Made by a program: the position numbers and the translations under genes. From positions 310,001-374,000 of the forward strand of contig JADJOM010000003.1 in the NCBI GenBank assembly GCA_016713785.1: a stretch of 64,000 nucleotides of DNA, given 5' to 3'. Numbering within the stretch: position 1 is the first letter of the stretch; the number at the start of each line of letters is the position of its first letter. Positions 13,563 through 22,496 of this stretch are shown here, in pieces. The notes beneath the pieces were generated by a model that did no database searches, was not told the origin of the DNA, and saw only the letters and a list, made by a program, of their open reading frames with translations. Source of the DNA: Gemmatimonadota bacterium (lineage in GTDB: Bacteria; Gemmatimonadota; Gemmatimonadetes; Gemmatimonadales; GWC2-71-9).

Positions 13563-14513
13563 ATGATCCACCTGCTCTTCACCGGCGGCACCATCTCCAT
13601 GCAGCGGGATGCCCGGGCCGGCGGCAACGTGCCGGCGCACGATGGCGCCGCGCTGGTGGCGCTGGCGCCCGAGTTGCCGGCGGTGGCGCCGTTCACGGTG
13701 GAGGACTGGGGCCGCTACCCCGCCTGCCACATGGGCCCGGACACGCTGTGGGCGCTGCGCAGCCGGGTGGCGGCGGTGCAGGGCGGCGGCGCGGCGCGGG
13801 GGATCGTGGTGACCCACGGGACCGACACCCTCGAGGAGACGGCCTACCTGCTGGGCCGCACCCTCGACCCGGCGGTGCCGGTGGTGCTCACCGGCGCCAT
13901 GCGCACCTCGAGCGAGGCCGGGTGGGACGGGCCCCGGAACCTCACCGACGCCGCGCGGGTGGCCGCCGACCCCGCCAGCCGCGGCCGCGGGGCGATGGTG
14001 GTGTTCGCCGGCAAGATCTTCGACGGCCGGACCGTGGCCAAGGTGCAGGCCACCGCGCTCGACGCCTTCGCGGCGCCGCACGGCGCGCCGATCGGCGTGG
14101 TGGCGGAGGGCCGGGTGACCTTCCACGCCGCCGCGGGCCCGCGCACCCCGCTCGCGCCGGCCGGGCTCTCGGCCCGGGTGGCGCTGGTGCCGCTCACCCT
14201 GGGCGACGACGGCGCGGTGCTCGACCTCCTCCGCCCCACCCACGACGGCGTGGTGCTCGGCGCCTTCGGCAGCGGCAACCTGCCGCCGGGGGCGCTGCCC
14301 GCGATCGAGCGGTGGATCGGGGAGGGGAAGCCGGTGGTGCTCGGCAGCCGCTGCCTGTTCGGCGAGGTGAGCCCGGCGTATGCCTTTCCGGGGGGCGGCG
14401 CCACGGTGGTGCGGCTGGGCGCGGTGCCCGCGGGTCCGCGCACCCTGGCCCAGGCGCGGCTGGAGCTCGCGCTGGCCCTCTCGGCCGGCGTGCCCTACGG
14501 CGCGGGGGCCTGA
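13563..14513 (+). CDS. asparaginase (L-asparaginase family)
   Basis: Hydrolyses asparagine to aspartate and ammonia. The 316-residue protein shows both threonine signatures: FTGGTISM with Thr10, and VVTHGTDTLEETAYLL with Thr87-Asp88; VLTGAMR follows. No signal peptide is seen, so it is probably the cytoplasmic type. ATG 13563 starts one base after the SDR stop; an in-frame upstream ATG would overlap the SDR gene and adds residues foreign to the family. It sits in the middle of a co-directional run, with cca beginning two bases after its stop. Type I versus II cannot be settled by eye. Confidence 0.88.
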   Translation: MIHLLFTGGTISMQRDARAGGNVPAHDGAALVALAPELPAVAPFTVEDWGRYPACHMGPDTLWALRSRVAAVQGGGAARGIVVTHGTDTLEETAYLLGRTLDPAVPVVLTGAMRTSSEAGWDGPRNLTDAARVAADPASRGRGAMVVFAGKIFDGRTVAKVQATALDAFAAPHGAPIGVVAEGRVTFHAAAGPRTPLAPAGLSARVALVPLTLGDDGAVLDLLRPTHDGVVLGAFGSGNLPPGALPAIERWIGEGKPVVLGSRCLFGEVSPAYAFPGGGATVVRLGAVPAGPRTLAQARLELALALSAGVPYGAGA

Positions 14514-14515
14514 CC

Positions 14516-15796
14516 ATGCCGTTTCCCGCCCGGCTCGACATCCCCGAGGACGTGCTCGAGATCGCCCAGCTGCTGGAGCAGGGCGGCCATGAGGCGTGGT
14601 GCGTCGGCGGGGCGGTGCGCGACACCCTGCTGGGCGAGCCCAACTCCGACTTCGATATCGCCACCGCCGCCACCCCCGACGTGGTGCAGAAGCTCTTCCG
14701 CCACACGGTGCCGGTGGGGGAGCGGTTCGGGACCGTCGCGGTGAAGACCCGGCGGCGGTATCACGAGGTGACCACGTTCCGGAAGGACGTGCAGACCGAC
14801 GGCCGCCACGCGGTGGTGGCGTACGGCGCCTCGCTCGACGAGGACCTGGCCCGGCGCGACTTCACCATCAACGCCATCGCCTACCATCCGCTGCGGCACG
14901 AGTGGCGCGACCCGTTTTACGGCGCGGTGGACCTGGCGGCCCGGCTGATCCGCGCCGTCGGCGACCCGGCGCAGCGGTTCCACGAGGACTACCTGCGGGT
15001 GCTGCGGGGGCTGCGGTTCGCGGCGCGGTTCGCGTTCGAGATCGAGCCGGAGACCTGGACGGCGCTGCTCGCCGCGGTGGTGGGTCTCGACCGGCTCTCG
15101 GCGGAGCGGGTGCGGGAGGAGTGGTTCAAGGGGCTGCGGACGGCGCGGTCGCTGCCGCAGCTGCTGGAGCTGTGGCTGGGCAGCGGGGCGGCGGCGGTGT
15201 GGCTGCCGGAGCTGCTCGACCACCCGCCCACCGCGCCGACGCCGGCGGTGTCGCCGAGCGGCTCGCCGCTGGTGCAGCGCCTGGTGACGGTGGGCCGGCT
15301 GCCGGACCGGGCGGCGGCGCTGGAGGGCTTCGGCGCGGCGGGCAACGCCGAGCTGCCGCGCGACCCGGTGCTGCTCACCACGCTGCTCTGCCTGGACCCG
15401 GTGGCGGTGCTGGTGCGGCTCAAGGCCTCGAACGCGGAGATCGCGCGGGCCACGGCCCTGGTCACCGGGCCGGTGGAGCCGGCGGGGAGCGGCATGGTCG
15501 AGGTGCGGCGGTGGATGGCGGCGGTGGGCGACGCGGCGGAGGACCTCTCGATGCTGTGGCGGCTGCGGCACGGGTCGGCGCCGCCGTGGGACGGGGCCAT
15601 GCGGGGCATCCGGGAGCGGGGCGAGCCGCTCACCCGCAAGCAGCTGGCGATCACCGGGCTCGACCTGCGCGAGCTGGGGGTGCCCCCCGGCCCGGAGATG
15701 GGCGCCCTGCTCGACCGCCTGCTGTCGGTGGTGGTGGACGACCCGTCGCAGAACACCCGCGAGGCGCTGCTGGCGCGCGCGCGGGGGGCGCGATGA
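14516..15796 (+). CDS. cca: CCA tRNA nucleotidyltransferase / poly(A) polymerase family
   Basis: Adds or repairs the 3' CCA of tRNAs. The class II nucleotidyltransferase head has VGGAVRD at residues 30-36 and the metal pair Asp45-x-Asp47 in SDFDIAT; RRDFTINAIAY and EDYLRVLRGLRFAARF are family hallmarks. At 426 residues it lacks a clear C-terminal HD domain, as in many bacterial members. A poly(A) polymerase or an A-adding half enzyme remains possible. The ATG lies two bases after the asparaginase stop, and its own stop overlaps the ZIP transporter ATG. Confidence 0.88.
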   Translation: MPFPARLDIPEDVLEIAQLLEQGGHEAWCVGGAVRDTLLGEPNSDFDIATAATPDVVQKLFRHTVPVGERFGTVAVKTRRRYHEVTTFRKDVQTDGRHAVVAYGASLDEDLARRDFTINAIAYHPLRHEWRDPFYGAVDLAARLIRAVGDPAQRFHEDYLRVLRGLRFAARFAFEIEPETWTALLAAVVGLDRLSAERVREEWFKGLRTARSLPQLLELWLGSGAAAVWLPELLDHPPTAPTPAVSPSGSPLVQRLVTVGRLPDRAAALEGFGAAGNAELPRDPVLLTTLLCLDPVAVLVRLKASNAEIARATALVTGPVEPAGSGMVEVRRWMAAVGDAAEDLSMLWRLRHGSAPPWDGAMRGIRERGEPLTRKQLAITGLDLRELGVPPGPEMGALLDRLLSVVVDDPSQNTREALLARARGAR

Positions 15797-16510
15797 ACGC
15801 GCTGGTCTTTGCGCTGGTGGCGGCGCTGGGCAACCTGGCCGGCGGCTGGGCGGTGGTGCGGCACGAGCGGAAGAGCCTCGTGGCCATCGAGATGGCGCTG
15901 GCCTTCGGGGCGGGGTTCATGCTCAGCGTGGCGCTGCTCGAGGTGGCGCCGGAGGCCATCGCCCGGGATCCGGGGGCGCCGCTCTACATTTTGCTCGGCT
16001 ACCTCGCGGTGCACCTGGCGCAGCACGTGCTGGTGCCGCACTTCCACTTCGGCGAGGAGACCCACAGCATCAGCCCGCGGCAGGGGCTCACGGCGCTGGC
16101 GGGGCTGCTGCTGCATACGTTCTTTGACGGGGGTGGCCATCGCCAGCGGCTTCCTGGTCTCAGGCTCGCTCGGCCTGCTGCTCTTCCTGGCGGTGTTCCT
16201 GCACAAGCTGCCCGAGGGGGTGGCCATGGCGAGCGTGATGCTGGCGGGGGGCCAGAGCGCCGGCCGCGCGCTGGGCGCCTCGGCGCTGCTCGGCGTGGCC
16301 ACGGTGGCCGGGGTGCTGCTCACCGAGGTGAGCGCGCCGCTGGTGGCCCACGGCCTGGCCATCTCGGCCGGCGTGACGCTGTACGTGGCCGCCTCCAACC
16401 TGGTGCCGGAGTTCCAGGCCCGGCGCGGCTGGGCCATGCCGGTGGCGTTCTTCGGCGGCACCGCGGCGTTCGTGCTCACCCGGCTGCTGGTCGAGGCGGG
16501 CGGCCACTAG
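15793..16510 (+). CDS. ZIP-family metal transporter (single-base frameshift)
   Basis: A small integral membrane protein of the ZIP family, importing or exporting divalent metals such as zinc. The first part reads through three membrane helices to LLHTFFDG; the second part begins VAIASGFLVSG and has HKLPEGVAMASV, the metal-binding helix motifs of the family, then further helices up to LVEAGGH. The two parts are in different frames: the G run 16129-16133 has one G too many. Removing it gives HTFFDGVAIASG and a protein of about 238 residues, slightly short but complete for the bacterial type. It overlaps the cca stop (ATGA). The frameshift is most likely a sequence error. Confidence 0.82.
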
Positions 16511-16526
16511 GCCGCGCGGGGCGCCG

Positions 16527-17825
16527 ATGTCCTCCTCCCTCTTCTCCCTGCCCGAGCCGCTGGCCGCGCGGATGCGCCCCGCCGCGCTGGAGGAGTGCGT
16601 GGGGCAGGAGGGACTCCTGGCCCCCGGGCGGGCCCTCGGCGACGCCATCCGCCGCGGCGACGTGGGCAGCTGCATCCTGTGGGGCCCCCCGGGCACCGGC
16701 AAGACCACGATTGCGCGGCTCATTGCGCGGCACACCGACCGGGAGTTCGTGGAGCTCTCCGCGGTGCTCGACGGGGTGCCGCGGGTCAAGGAGATCGTGC
16801 GCGAGGCGGAGCAGCGGCGGGTGCTGGGCCGCGGCACGGTACTCTTCTGCGACGAGATCCACCGCTTCAACCGGGCGCAGCAGGACGCCTTCCTGCCCCA
16901 CGTGGAGCGGGGCACCGTGACGCTCATCGGCGCCACCACCGAGAACCCGAGCTTTGCGCTCAACGGCGCGCTGCTCTCCCGCTGCCAGGTGTACGTGCTG
17001 GCCGCGCTCACCCCCGCCGCGATCCGCGGGCTGCTGGAACGGGCCGCGACCGACCGCGACCGGGGTCTCGGCTACCTGGACCTGGTGGTGGAGGGCGCCG
17101 CCCTGGATCTGCTGGCCGAGCAGTCCGACGGCGATGCCCGCCGGGCGCTCACCGTGCTCGAGAACGCCGCCCGGCTGGTGGGGCCGCGGGGCACGCTGAC
17201 CGCGGAGCGGGTGGTCCAGGCGCTGGGCCGCCGGGTGCCGGCCTACGACAAGAGCGGCGAGGAGCACTTCAACCTGCTCTCCGCCTACCACAAGTCGCTG
17301 CGGGGCAGCGACCCGCAGGGCGCGCTGTACTGGATGGCGCGGATGCTGGAGGGCGGGGAAGACCCGATGACCCTGTTCCGCCGGGCGATCGCCATGGCGG
17401 CGGAGGACATCGGGCTGGCCGACCCCGAGGCGCTCAAGCTGGCGGTGGCGGCGCGCGAGGCCTACCACATGCTGGGCCCGCCGGAGGGGTACCTGCCGCT
17501 GGCGGAGATGACCATCTACCTGGCCACGGCGCCCAAGTCCAACCGCAGCATGCTGGCCCTCAAGGCCGCGCTGGAGGCGGCGCGGCGCACGCCGGCGGAG
17601 CCGGTGCCGCTCCACATCCGCAACGCACCGACCGGCCTGATGAAGGAGCTCGGCTACGGGGCGGGGTACCAGTACGCCCACGACGCGCCGACCGGCTACA
17701 TCCCCCAGGACTACCTGCCCGAGAAGCTCAAGGGGAGCGCGTTCTACCAGCCGGGGGAGATGGGGTTCGAGAAGCGGATCAGGGAGAGGCTGGAGTGGTG
17801 GGGGAAGCAGAGGCCGGAGGGGTGA
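16527..17825 (+). CDS. rarA: replication-associated recombination protein RarA/MgsA
   Basis: AAA+ ATPase of the RarA/MgsA/WRNIP1 family, acting at stalled replication forks. Of 432 residues, Walker A GPPGTGKT is at 53-60 and Walker B FCDEIHRFN at 107-115; sensor 1 is in IGATTENPSF, and the C-terminal tetramerisation region has HIRNAPTGLMKELGYG and GYIPQDYLPE, diagnostic for the family. ATG 16527 follows the ZIP stop by 16 bases. The 3' end faces the convergent minus-strand gene at 17920 across an 8-bp repeat cluster. Confidence 0.95.
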   Translation: MSSSLFSLPEPLAARMRPAALEECVGQEGLLAPGRALGDAIRRGDVGSCILWGPPGTGKTTIARLIARHTDREFVELSAVLDGVPRVKEIVREAEQRRVLGRGTVLFCDEIHRFNRAQQDAFLPHVERGTVTLIGATTENPSFALNGALLSRCQVYVLAALTPAAIRGLLERAATDRDRGLGYLDLVVEGAALDLLAEQSDGDARRALTVLENAARLVGPRGTLTAERVVQALGRRVPAYDKSGEEHFNLLSAYHKSLRGSDPQGALYWMARMLEGGEDPMTLFRRAIAMAAEDIGLADPEALKLAVAAREAYHMLGPPEGYLPLAEMTIYLATAPKSNRSMLALKAALEAARRTPAEPVPLHIRNAPTGLMKELGYGAGYQYAHDAPTGYIPQDYLPEKLKGSAFYQPGEMGFEKRIRERLEWWGKQRPEG

Positions 17826-17883
17826 GCCGAGTTTCGGGAAGCGGGAAGCGACGGGGGAAAAGGGCAGTTCGCGGGGGGCGGAA

Positions 17884-17915
17884 CGGCGGAACCGCCCAAC
17901 CGCCGAACCCCCGAA
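17884..17915. repeat. octamer tandem repeat, GGCGGTTS type
   Basis: Four consecutive 8-bp units (CGGCGGAA, CCGCCCAA, CCGCCGAA, CCCCCGAA), on the minus strand GGCGGTT-like. They lie in the 94-bp gap between two convergent genes and could fold, for example CGGCGG with CCGCCG. They are related to the GGCGGTAR arrays at 38641 and 41629 and to a copy at 19273. Confidence 0.6.
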
Positions 17916-17919
17916 CCGC

Positions 17920-18579
17920 TCACGCCGCCTCCGTCTTCTCCTTCTGTTCCGGCCGCGGCCAGTGGATGTCGCGGGCGTTCTTCCAGGCGGCGAGGAGTTC
18001 GGCGTTGTCGCGCAGGCGCCGGCGCTCCATGACGTCGAGCTGGCGGAGCACCAGGATGATCTCCTTCGACAGCACCTGCAGGCGGGCGACGGCGCCGACG
18101 CGTTCGGTGCGGCTGGTGGACTGCCCGCCGACCAGCTCCTCGTAGCGGCTGAGGGCGGCGCCGAGTGCGTCGAGGGTGCCCTCGGTCATGCCGTAGGTCT
18201 CGAGCAGCGCCTTGTGGGTGGTGGCGGTCTCGAGCACCACGCGGGCCATGCTGAGGAAGCGGACCTGGCCGGCGTTGCCGGTGGGCGGCTCGAGGGTGAA
18301 GGCGGCCTCGGGCTGGCGCAGGGCGGCCACGGTGGCGATGCGGGCCAGGTCCCGGGTGTCGGTGATGATGGCGCGCCGCAGGTCGGCCTTGGTGTCCACG
18401 GCCAGCTCCACGGCGAGCCCGCTCCGCTGCTGCTGGTCGAGGAGGGTGCGCCCTTCGGCCACGAGGGTGGCGAGGGTCTGGACCGCGGCCTGGGCCGCGG
18501 GGGCGGGGTTGGGGTGGTCGAGCTGGAACTGGGCCACCCGGCCCCCCGCGTCGAAGACCAGCGCGAATGCGTACTTCAT
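17920..18579 (-). CDS. hypothetical protein, helical, 219 residues
   Basis: No family recognised. The N terminus MKYAFALVFDAGGRVAQFQL reads like beta strands; the rest is helical with a conserved-looking tail RLRDNAELLAAWKNARDIHW. No signal peptide or membrane segment. ATG at 18579 is preferred over the ATG three codons upstream because GGAAAGG then lies at a normal nine-base distance. Codon use and GC match the host, so it is likely a resident gene. It is transcribed towards rarA, with an octamer repeat in the convergent gap, and away from the 21-bp repeat field. Confidence 0.7.
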   Translation of the reverse strand: MKYAFALVFDAGGRVAQFQLDHPNPAPAAQAAVQTLATLVAEGRTLLDQQQRSGLAVELAVDTKADLRRAIITDTRDLARIATVAALRQPEAAFTLEPPTGNAGQVRFLSMARVVLETATTHKALLETYGMTEGTLDALGAALSRYEELVGGQSTSRTERVGAVARLQVLSKEIILVLRQLDVMERRRLRDNAELLAAWKNARDIHWPRPEQKEKTEAA

Positions 18580-18961
18580 ACCATCCATCCTTTCCTGTGT
18601 GTGGTGACCCGCCGTCGCTGGCGGGTTGCTGCCCTTTCCTGGGAGTGCGACGCCTGTGGGGGGCGCCGGTGGTGGCCCCGGCCCGGCGCCCACGCGCCGG
18701 CCGGTCCGGCGGTGCCTAACGCAGGCGGCGTGCCAGCGGTGTGTGGATGGGGCTGACGATGCGTGCATGGCGTTGGCGGGCAAGGCGTTAGTGTGAGGCG
18801 CGTGGCGCGCGCCGCGCCGGCGGGGCAGGTGGGGATCGTCCGGGATCGAGGACGGTCGGCGTCCTCGAGTGTCCTCAATGCAGGACGGCGGCGTTGGGCG
18901 GCGCCTCAGGCCCGTCATCCTGCGGGCAGGTCAAGCGGAAGGACCCGGAGCGCCGGGCCCG

Positions 18962-19276
18962 GGCAATGGCCCCGGATGCGCCGGCAATGGCCCCGGATGC
19001 ACCGGCAATGACCCCGGATGCACCGGCAATGACCCCGGATGGGCCGGCAATGACCCCAAGTGCGCCGGCAATGACCCCGGATGCACCGGCAATGGCGTCG
19101 GATGGGCCGGCAATGGTCGCGGGTTCGCCGGCAATGGTCCCGGGTGCGCCGGCAATGACTGCAAAGGCGCTGGCAATGGTGTCGGATGGGCCGGCAATGC
19201 TCCCGGATGCACCGGCAATGGCGTCGGATGGGCCGGCAATGCTCCCGGATGCGCCGGCAATGACCCCATCAGGACG
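18962..19276. repeat. 21-bp tandem array A (15 units)
   Basis: GGCAATG recurs at exact 21-bp steps, 15 times from 18962 to 19256, without a change in that heptamer. The rest of the unit is degenerate (about RCCCCGGATGCRCC). Since 21 is a multiple of three, several frames stay open and give heptapeptide repeats (for example LPAHPGS on the minus strand), but no ribosome binding site or clear start is present. I treat it as a non-coding tandem repeat of unknown role. Confidence 0.85.
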
Positions 19277-19304
19277 GTTCGGCGGTTGGGCGGTTCGGCG
19301 GGTG
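19273..19304 (+). repeat. octamer repeat GGCGGTTS inside the repeat field
   Basis: GACGGTTC, GGCGGTTG, GGCGGTTC and GGCGGGTG follow each other in the 110-bp break between the two 21-bp arrays. Same octamer family as at 17884, 38641 and 41629. Confidence 0.5.
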
Positions 19305-19385
19305 TGCGACGAAACTGGGCGATTTGGTCACGTGCTGACGACCTCACGCGTGAGGAGAAGGGCTGGCAGTGCGTGCAGGCGCGCC

Positions 19386-19971
19386 GGCAATGGCCGCGGA
19401 TGGGCCGGAAATGGCCACGCGCGACGCTCAAGTGCCATCGCACGACGCTCAAGTGACGACGCATTGTGGGGAAGTGGCTGACGACCACCGGAAAGTGCCG
19501 ACGGGCTGTGGGGAAGTGGCTGAGAGCCACCGGAAAGTGCCGACGGGCTGTGGGGAAGTGGCTGAGAGCCACCGGAGTGCCGACGGGCGCCGGGGAAGTG
19601 CCGACGGGCTGTGGGGAAGTGGCTGAGAGCCACCGGAAAGTGCCGATGGGCACGGGGGAAGTGGCGGAGGGCGTCGGGGAAGTGCCGACGGGCATCGGGG
19701 AAGTGCCGACGGGCCCTGGGGAAGTGCCGACGGGGCCCGGGGAAGTGCCGACGGGCGCCGGGATAGGGGCAACGCACGCTTCTCAAGGGAGCAGGTGCGG
19801 CGCTCAAGGGGGTCCGGGCCCGGCGGAAGTGGCGACGGGCGCCGGGGGAGGGACCACGGGCCGTTATCCGCTGGCCGTGCGGGTGGGGGAAATGACCGGG
19901 TGCGCCCGGGGAGGGGCCGAGGAAGCCCCTGCAGGGCGCCGGGGCCGGGCGGAAGTGGTGGAGGGCGGGGA
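19386..19971. repeat. 21-bp tandem array B (about 28 units)
   Basis: A second, more diverged 21-bp array. Core heptamers GGCAATG, GGAAATG, TCAAGTG, GGAAGTG or GAAAGTG appear at 19386, 19407, 19428, 19449, 19470 and so on to 19741; after decayed units the core returns in phase at 19825, 19888 and 19951. One unit at 19575 is 19 bp long. Units from 19470 to 19656 largely alternate between two subtypes, giving a 42-bp higher-order repeat; one subtype contains the hairpin GTGGCT-GAG-AGCCAC. The 2-bp deletion breaks any long reading frame, which argues against a coding role. Confidence 0.8.
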
Positions 19972-20287
19972 GCGGCGCCCGGGGGTCGTGAATCCTGGCC
20001 GGTCCGGATGGCCGAGTCGTAGACTATCGGCGGTCGGGCGGGGAAGGGCGGGGGCGGGTCGGGAGGGCGGATTGCCGGAGGGGCGATTTGCCCTACCTTA
20101 GAGAAGTAGGTAGCCCCGGGCGCCATGCGTGGCCTGGGCAGGGGAAGGGCCCGGTTATCCGGGCGAGGCCCCGCAGGACATGGAGGCGTTCACGGCCCGC
20201 TTGGCAGCAACGGCGCGGGCCATCCGGTCCCGGGCGAGGGCTCCGGCGGGAGCAGTAGACTTAGTGGTTAGGTGCCGAGGGAGACTG
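19972..20287. other. junction of repeat field and accessory island
   Basis: No intact gene is seen. GC-rich host-like sequence runs to about 20266 and contains an in-frame stretch beginning MEAFTARLAATARAIRSR (20180 on) that may be the N-terminal remnant of a host gene. At 20267-20273 stands GTTAGGT, which fits the integron R' core GTTRRRY, and base composition drops immediately after it. A GAGGGAG ribosome binding site at 20277-20283 precedes the next gene. Confidence 0.5.
20267..20273 (+). mobile_element. putative integron recombination core (cassette 5' boundary)
   Basis: GTTAGGT matches GTTRRRY. It coincides with the step from host-like to lower GC and sits just ahead of the OLD gene, as expected for a cassette inserted at an attI-like or secondary site. 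I see no second R/L box set around it, so it is not a full attC. Confidence 0.4.
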
Positions 20288-22477
20288 GTGAAGATCATGA
20301 GACTGACGGACTTATCCATCACCAACTACCGAGCGCTCAGGGATGTTACGATCCCTCTTTCACGCTTCGGCTGCCTGATCGGGGAGAACAACGCGGGCAA
20401 GTCGTCCTTCTTGCAGGCGTTGTCCCTGTTCTTCTCCGGCACCAAGTTGGCCGCCAACAACTTTTTCGACGAGTCCAAGCCTATCCGTGTCGCGGTGACC
20501 TTCGAAGGTATCAGTGAGGCGGACCTGGCCAGGCTGACCGACGAGCACCGCACGCGAGTGGCCGGGATCGTCAAGAATGGACGCCTAGTTCTCGTGCGTG
20601 CCTACGACACAACTGGCAAGAGCTCACTGCTCTACAACACACTCACACCTACCAACGCCCGCTTCTCTGCGGGGAACATTGCCGCCCTTGTGAAAGGGAG
20701 TCGTGTCGGACAAGCATTCGTCACCAAAGTGGTGCAGGCGTTCCCGGAATTGGAAGGCGTCGTCGATGTGACCATGAATCAAGATGCCGTCAGGCAGAAG
20801 ATTCAGGAACTCGCCGACGCACTACCCGACGATCAGAAAACTGCCGCCGATCAACCTCTGCCGACAGGTATCGACAAGAGCATCGAGCCGATGCTGCCTG
20901 ACCCGATCTACATCCCGGCGGTGAAAGACCTCGCCGACGACATCAAGACAACCGAGAGCACACCCTTTGGCAAAATCCTGGCCATCCTTCTGCAGGCCGT
21001 CGAGTCCAAGTTGCCGGATGCGCAACGGCTCTTCGAAGAACTCAACGCCAAGCTCAACTGCGTCCAGCAGCCCGACGGAACAGTCGTGGACGGGCGGCTC
21101 GATGAGGTGAAGCTTATCGAGTCCACTGTCGAGAAGTACGTCCGCGAGATTTTTTCCGACGTGGCACTTCGCATCACGATCCCACCACCGGAATTGAAGA
21201 CCATCTTTTCGTCTGCCCGCATTTACGCTAACGATGGTGTTGACGGCCTAATCGATTCCAAAGGCGACGGGTTGCGTCGCGCAATTGTCTTCTCCATCCT
21301 GCGATCCTATGTGGAGCTCAAGGCGAAGCTTGCGCCCGTTGCGACGCCGGTAGAGGCTGCCGCCCAGGGAGCCGAGCCGACGCAGCCGCGACTGGAACCC
21401 ACTCCGGCATCCTACCTTCTGTTGTTCGAGGAGCCGGAGTTGTTCCTTCACCCCAAGGCCCAGCACATTCTCTTCGATGCCCTGCGGGTCTTCGCCAAAG
21501 AACACCACGTTCTCGTCACCACTCACTCCCCGATGTTCTTCGGTCCTGGGGCGACGGAAACGTTTGTCAAGCTACGCAAGGTGGCGGATGCCGCAACAGC
21601 GCCCAAGCCATTCACGCTGGTCCGGCCGATTGACCTTTCCGACATGGCCGCCAAGGACCAGTTTCAGATCATCTGTTTCGAAAACAACAACGCCGCCTTC
21701 TTTGCAGATACCGTCGCCCTGGTCGAGGGAGACAGCGATTACCTCCTCATGCCACACATCGCCCGGACGCTTGATCCCTCGTGGGACGTGGCGAAAGTGC
21801 CGGTTGTGTTCGCTCGGATCACGGGCAAGGGCAACATCCGGCGTTATCGAGAGTTCTTCGCCAGGTTCGGGGGACGAGTCCCGGTCATCGCCGACCTCGA
21901 CCTGCTGGTAAGCGGTTTCGACCACATCGCCCCCGACAACGCCGTCAAGACCGCCAGAGACAATCTTCTGGCCAAGGTCGATGAATTGATCGTACCGGAT
22001 GCCGACGGCGCATCCGCAAGGGACGCCAAACACGCCCACGATTCCGGTGAACTGCGAGGCCTGTGGCGGAAGGTCAGGGGCGTCCAGGCGGAACTCAAGT
22101 CTGGCAATTGCACCCAAGCCGAGCATGACGTGGCAGTGGATGCGTTCTTTGCATGGCAGAGAAAGCCCGACCGGCTCGCGGTCCTCACGACCAGCACGGA
22201 CGTACAGATGCTCGAGTTGAAGCATCGTCTACTCGAGAGGCTGAGAGCGATCGATGTCTATGTACTGGAGCGCGGTGCGATAGAACAGTACTACCCCGAC
22301 ACCATCACGGGAGCGGACAAGCCGTCGCGTGCCCAGGAGTTCTGCTCCAAAGTGGCCACACGCGACGCGATTCTCGCCTGTTGCGGCGAACAAACGGTCA
22401 CGCGTGACGGCGCCCAGACAACCGTCAAAGAATTTGAGCTCATCTTCCACGGATTGTTCCGAGAGTGTCGAAGATGA
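20288..22477 (+). CDS. OLD-family ATP-dependent endonuclease (AAA + TOPRIM)
   Basis: An ABC-type ATPase fused to a TOPRIM nuclease, the architecture of OLD proteins and Gabija GajA, which are mostly phage-defence enzymes. Of about 729 residues, the ATPase shows GENNAGKSSF near residue 35 (Walker A), the signature-like SKGDGLRRA, Walker B LLLFEEPELFLHP and the switch His in VTTHSP. The TOPRIM part shows VALVEGDSDYLLMP (Glu) and VIADLDLLV (Asp-x-Asp). Start: GTG 20288 is four bases after GAGGGAG, while ATG 20297 is 13 bases after it; both are possible. An attC site begins 20 bp after the stop and an R'-like core lies upstream, so the gene appears to be a large integron cassette. GC is well below the host genes. 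Confidence 0.88.
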   Translation: MKIMRLTDLSITNYRALRDVTIPLSRFGCLIGENNAGKSSFLQALSLFFSGTKLAANNFFDESKPIRVAVTFEGISEADLARLTDEHRTRVAGIVKNGRLVLVRAYDTTGKSSLLYNTLTPTNARFSAGNIAALVKGSRVGQAFVTKVVQAFPELEGVVDVTMNQDAVRQKIQELADALPDDQKTAADQPLPTGIDKSIEPMLPDPIYIPAVKDLADDIKTTESTPFGKILAILLQAVESKLPDAQRLFEELNAKLNCVQQPDGTVVDGRLDEVKLIESTVEKYVREIFSDVALRITIPPPELKTIFSSARIYANDGVDGLIDSKGDGLRRAIVFSILRSYVELKAKLAPVATPVEAAAQGAEPTQPRLEPTPASYLLLFEEPELFLHPKAQHILFDALRVFAKEHHVLVTTHSPMFFGPGATETFVKLRKVADAATAPKPFTLVRPIDLSDMAAKDQFQIICFENNNAAFFADTVALVEGDSDYLLMPHIARTLDPSWDVAKVPVVFARITGKGNIRRYREFFARFGGRVPVIADLDLLVSGFDHIAPDNAVKTARDNLLAKVDELIVPDADGASARDAKHAHDSGELRGLWRKVRGVQAELKSGNCTQAEHDVAVDAFFAWQRKPDRLAVLTTSTDVQMLELKHRLLERLRAIDVYVLERGAIEQYYPDTITGADKPSRAQEFCSKVATRDAILACCGEQTVTRDGAQTTVKEFELIFHGLFRECRR

Positions 22478-22496
22478 GGAGGCTATGCGTGGCGGC

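Noticed and set aside
18714..18793. GCCTAAC ... GCGTTAGTG, an attC-like pair of cores 80 bp apart
   Set aside because: One core is perfect in either orientation, but the other deviates (GTTAGTG) and the inner arms do not pair well. It is much weaker than 22497-22556; a covariance model search could revive it.
18962..19971. CRISPR array
   Set aside because: Units are contiguous and degenerate with no unique spacers of constant length, and no cas genes are nearby.
18869..20126. Long open frames on both strands across the 21-bp repeats giving heptapeptide repeats (LPAHPGS, RPSALP, GNDPGCT)
   Set aside because: A 21-bp period keeps all frames open by itself. The 19-bp unit and the phase break between arrays shift the frame, and no ribosome binding site or start is convincing.
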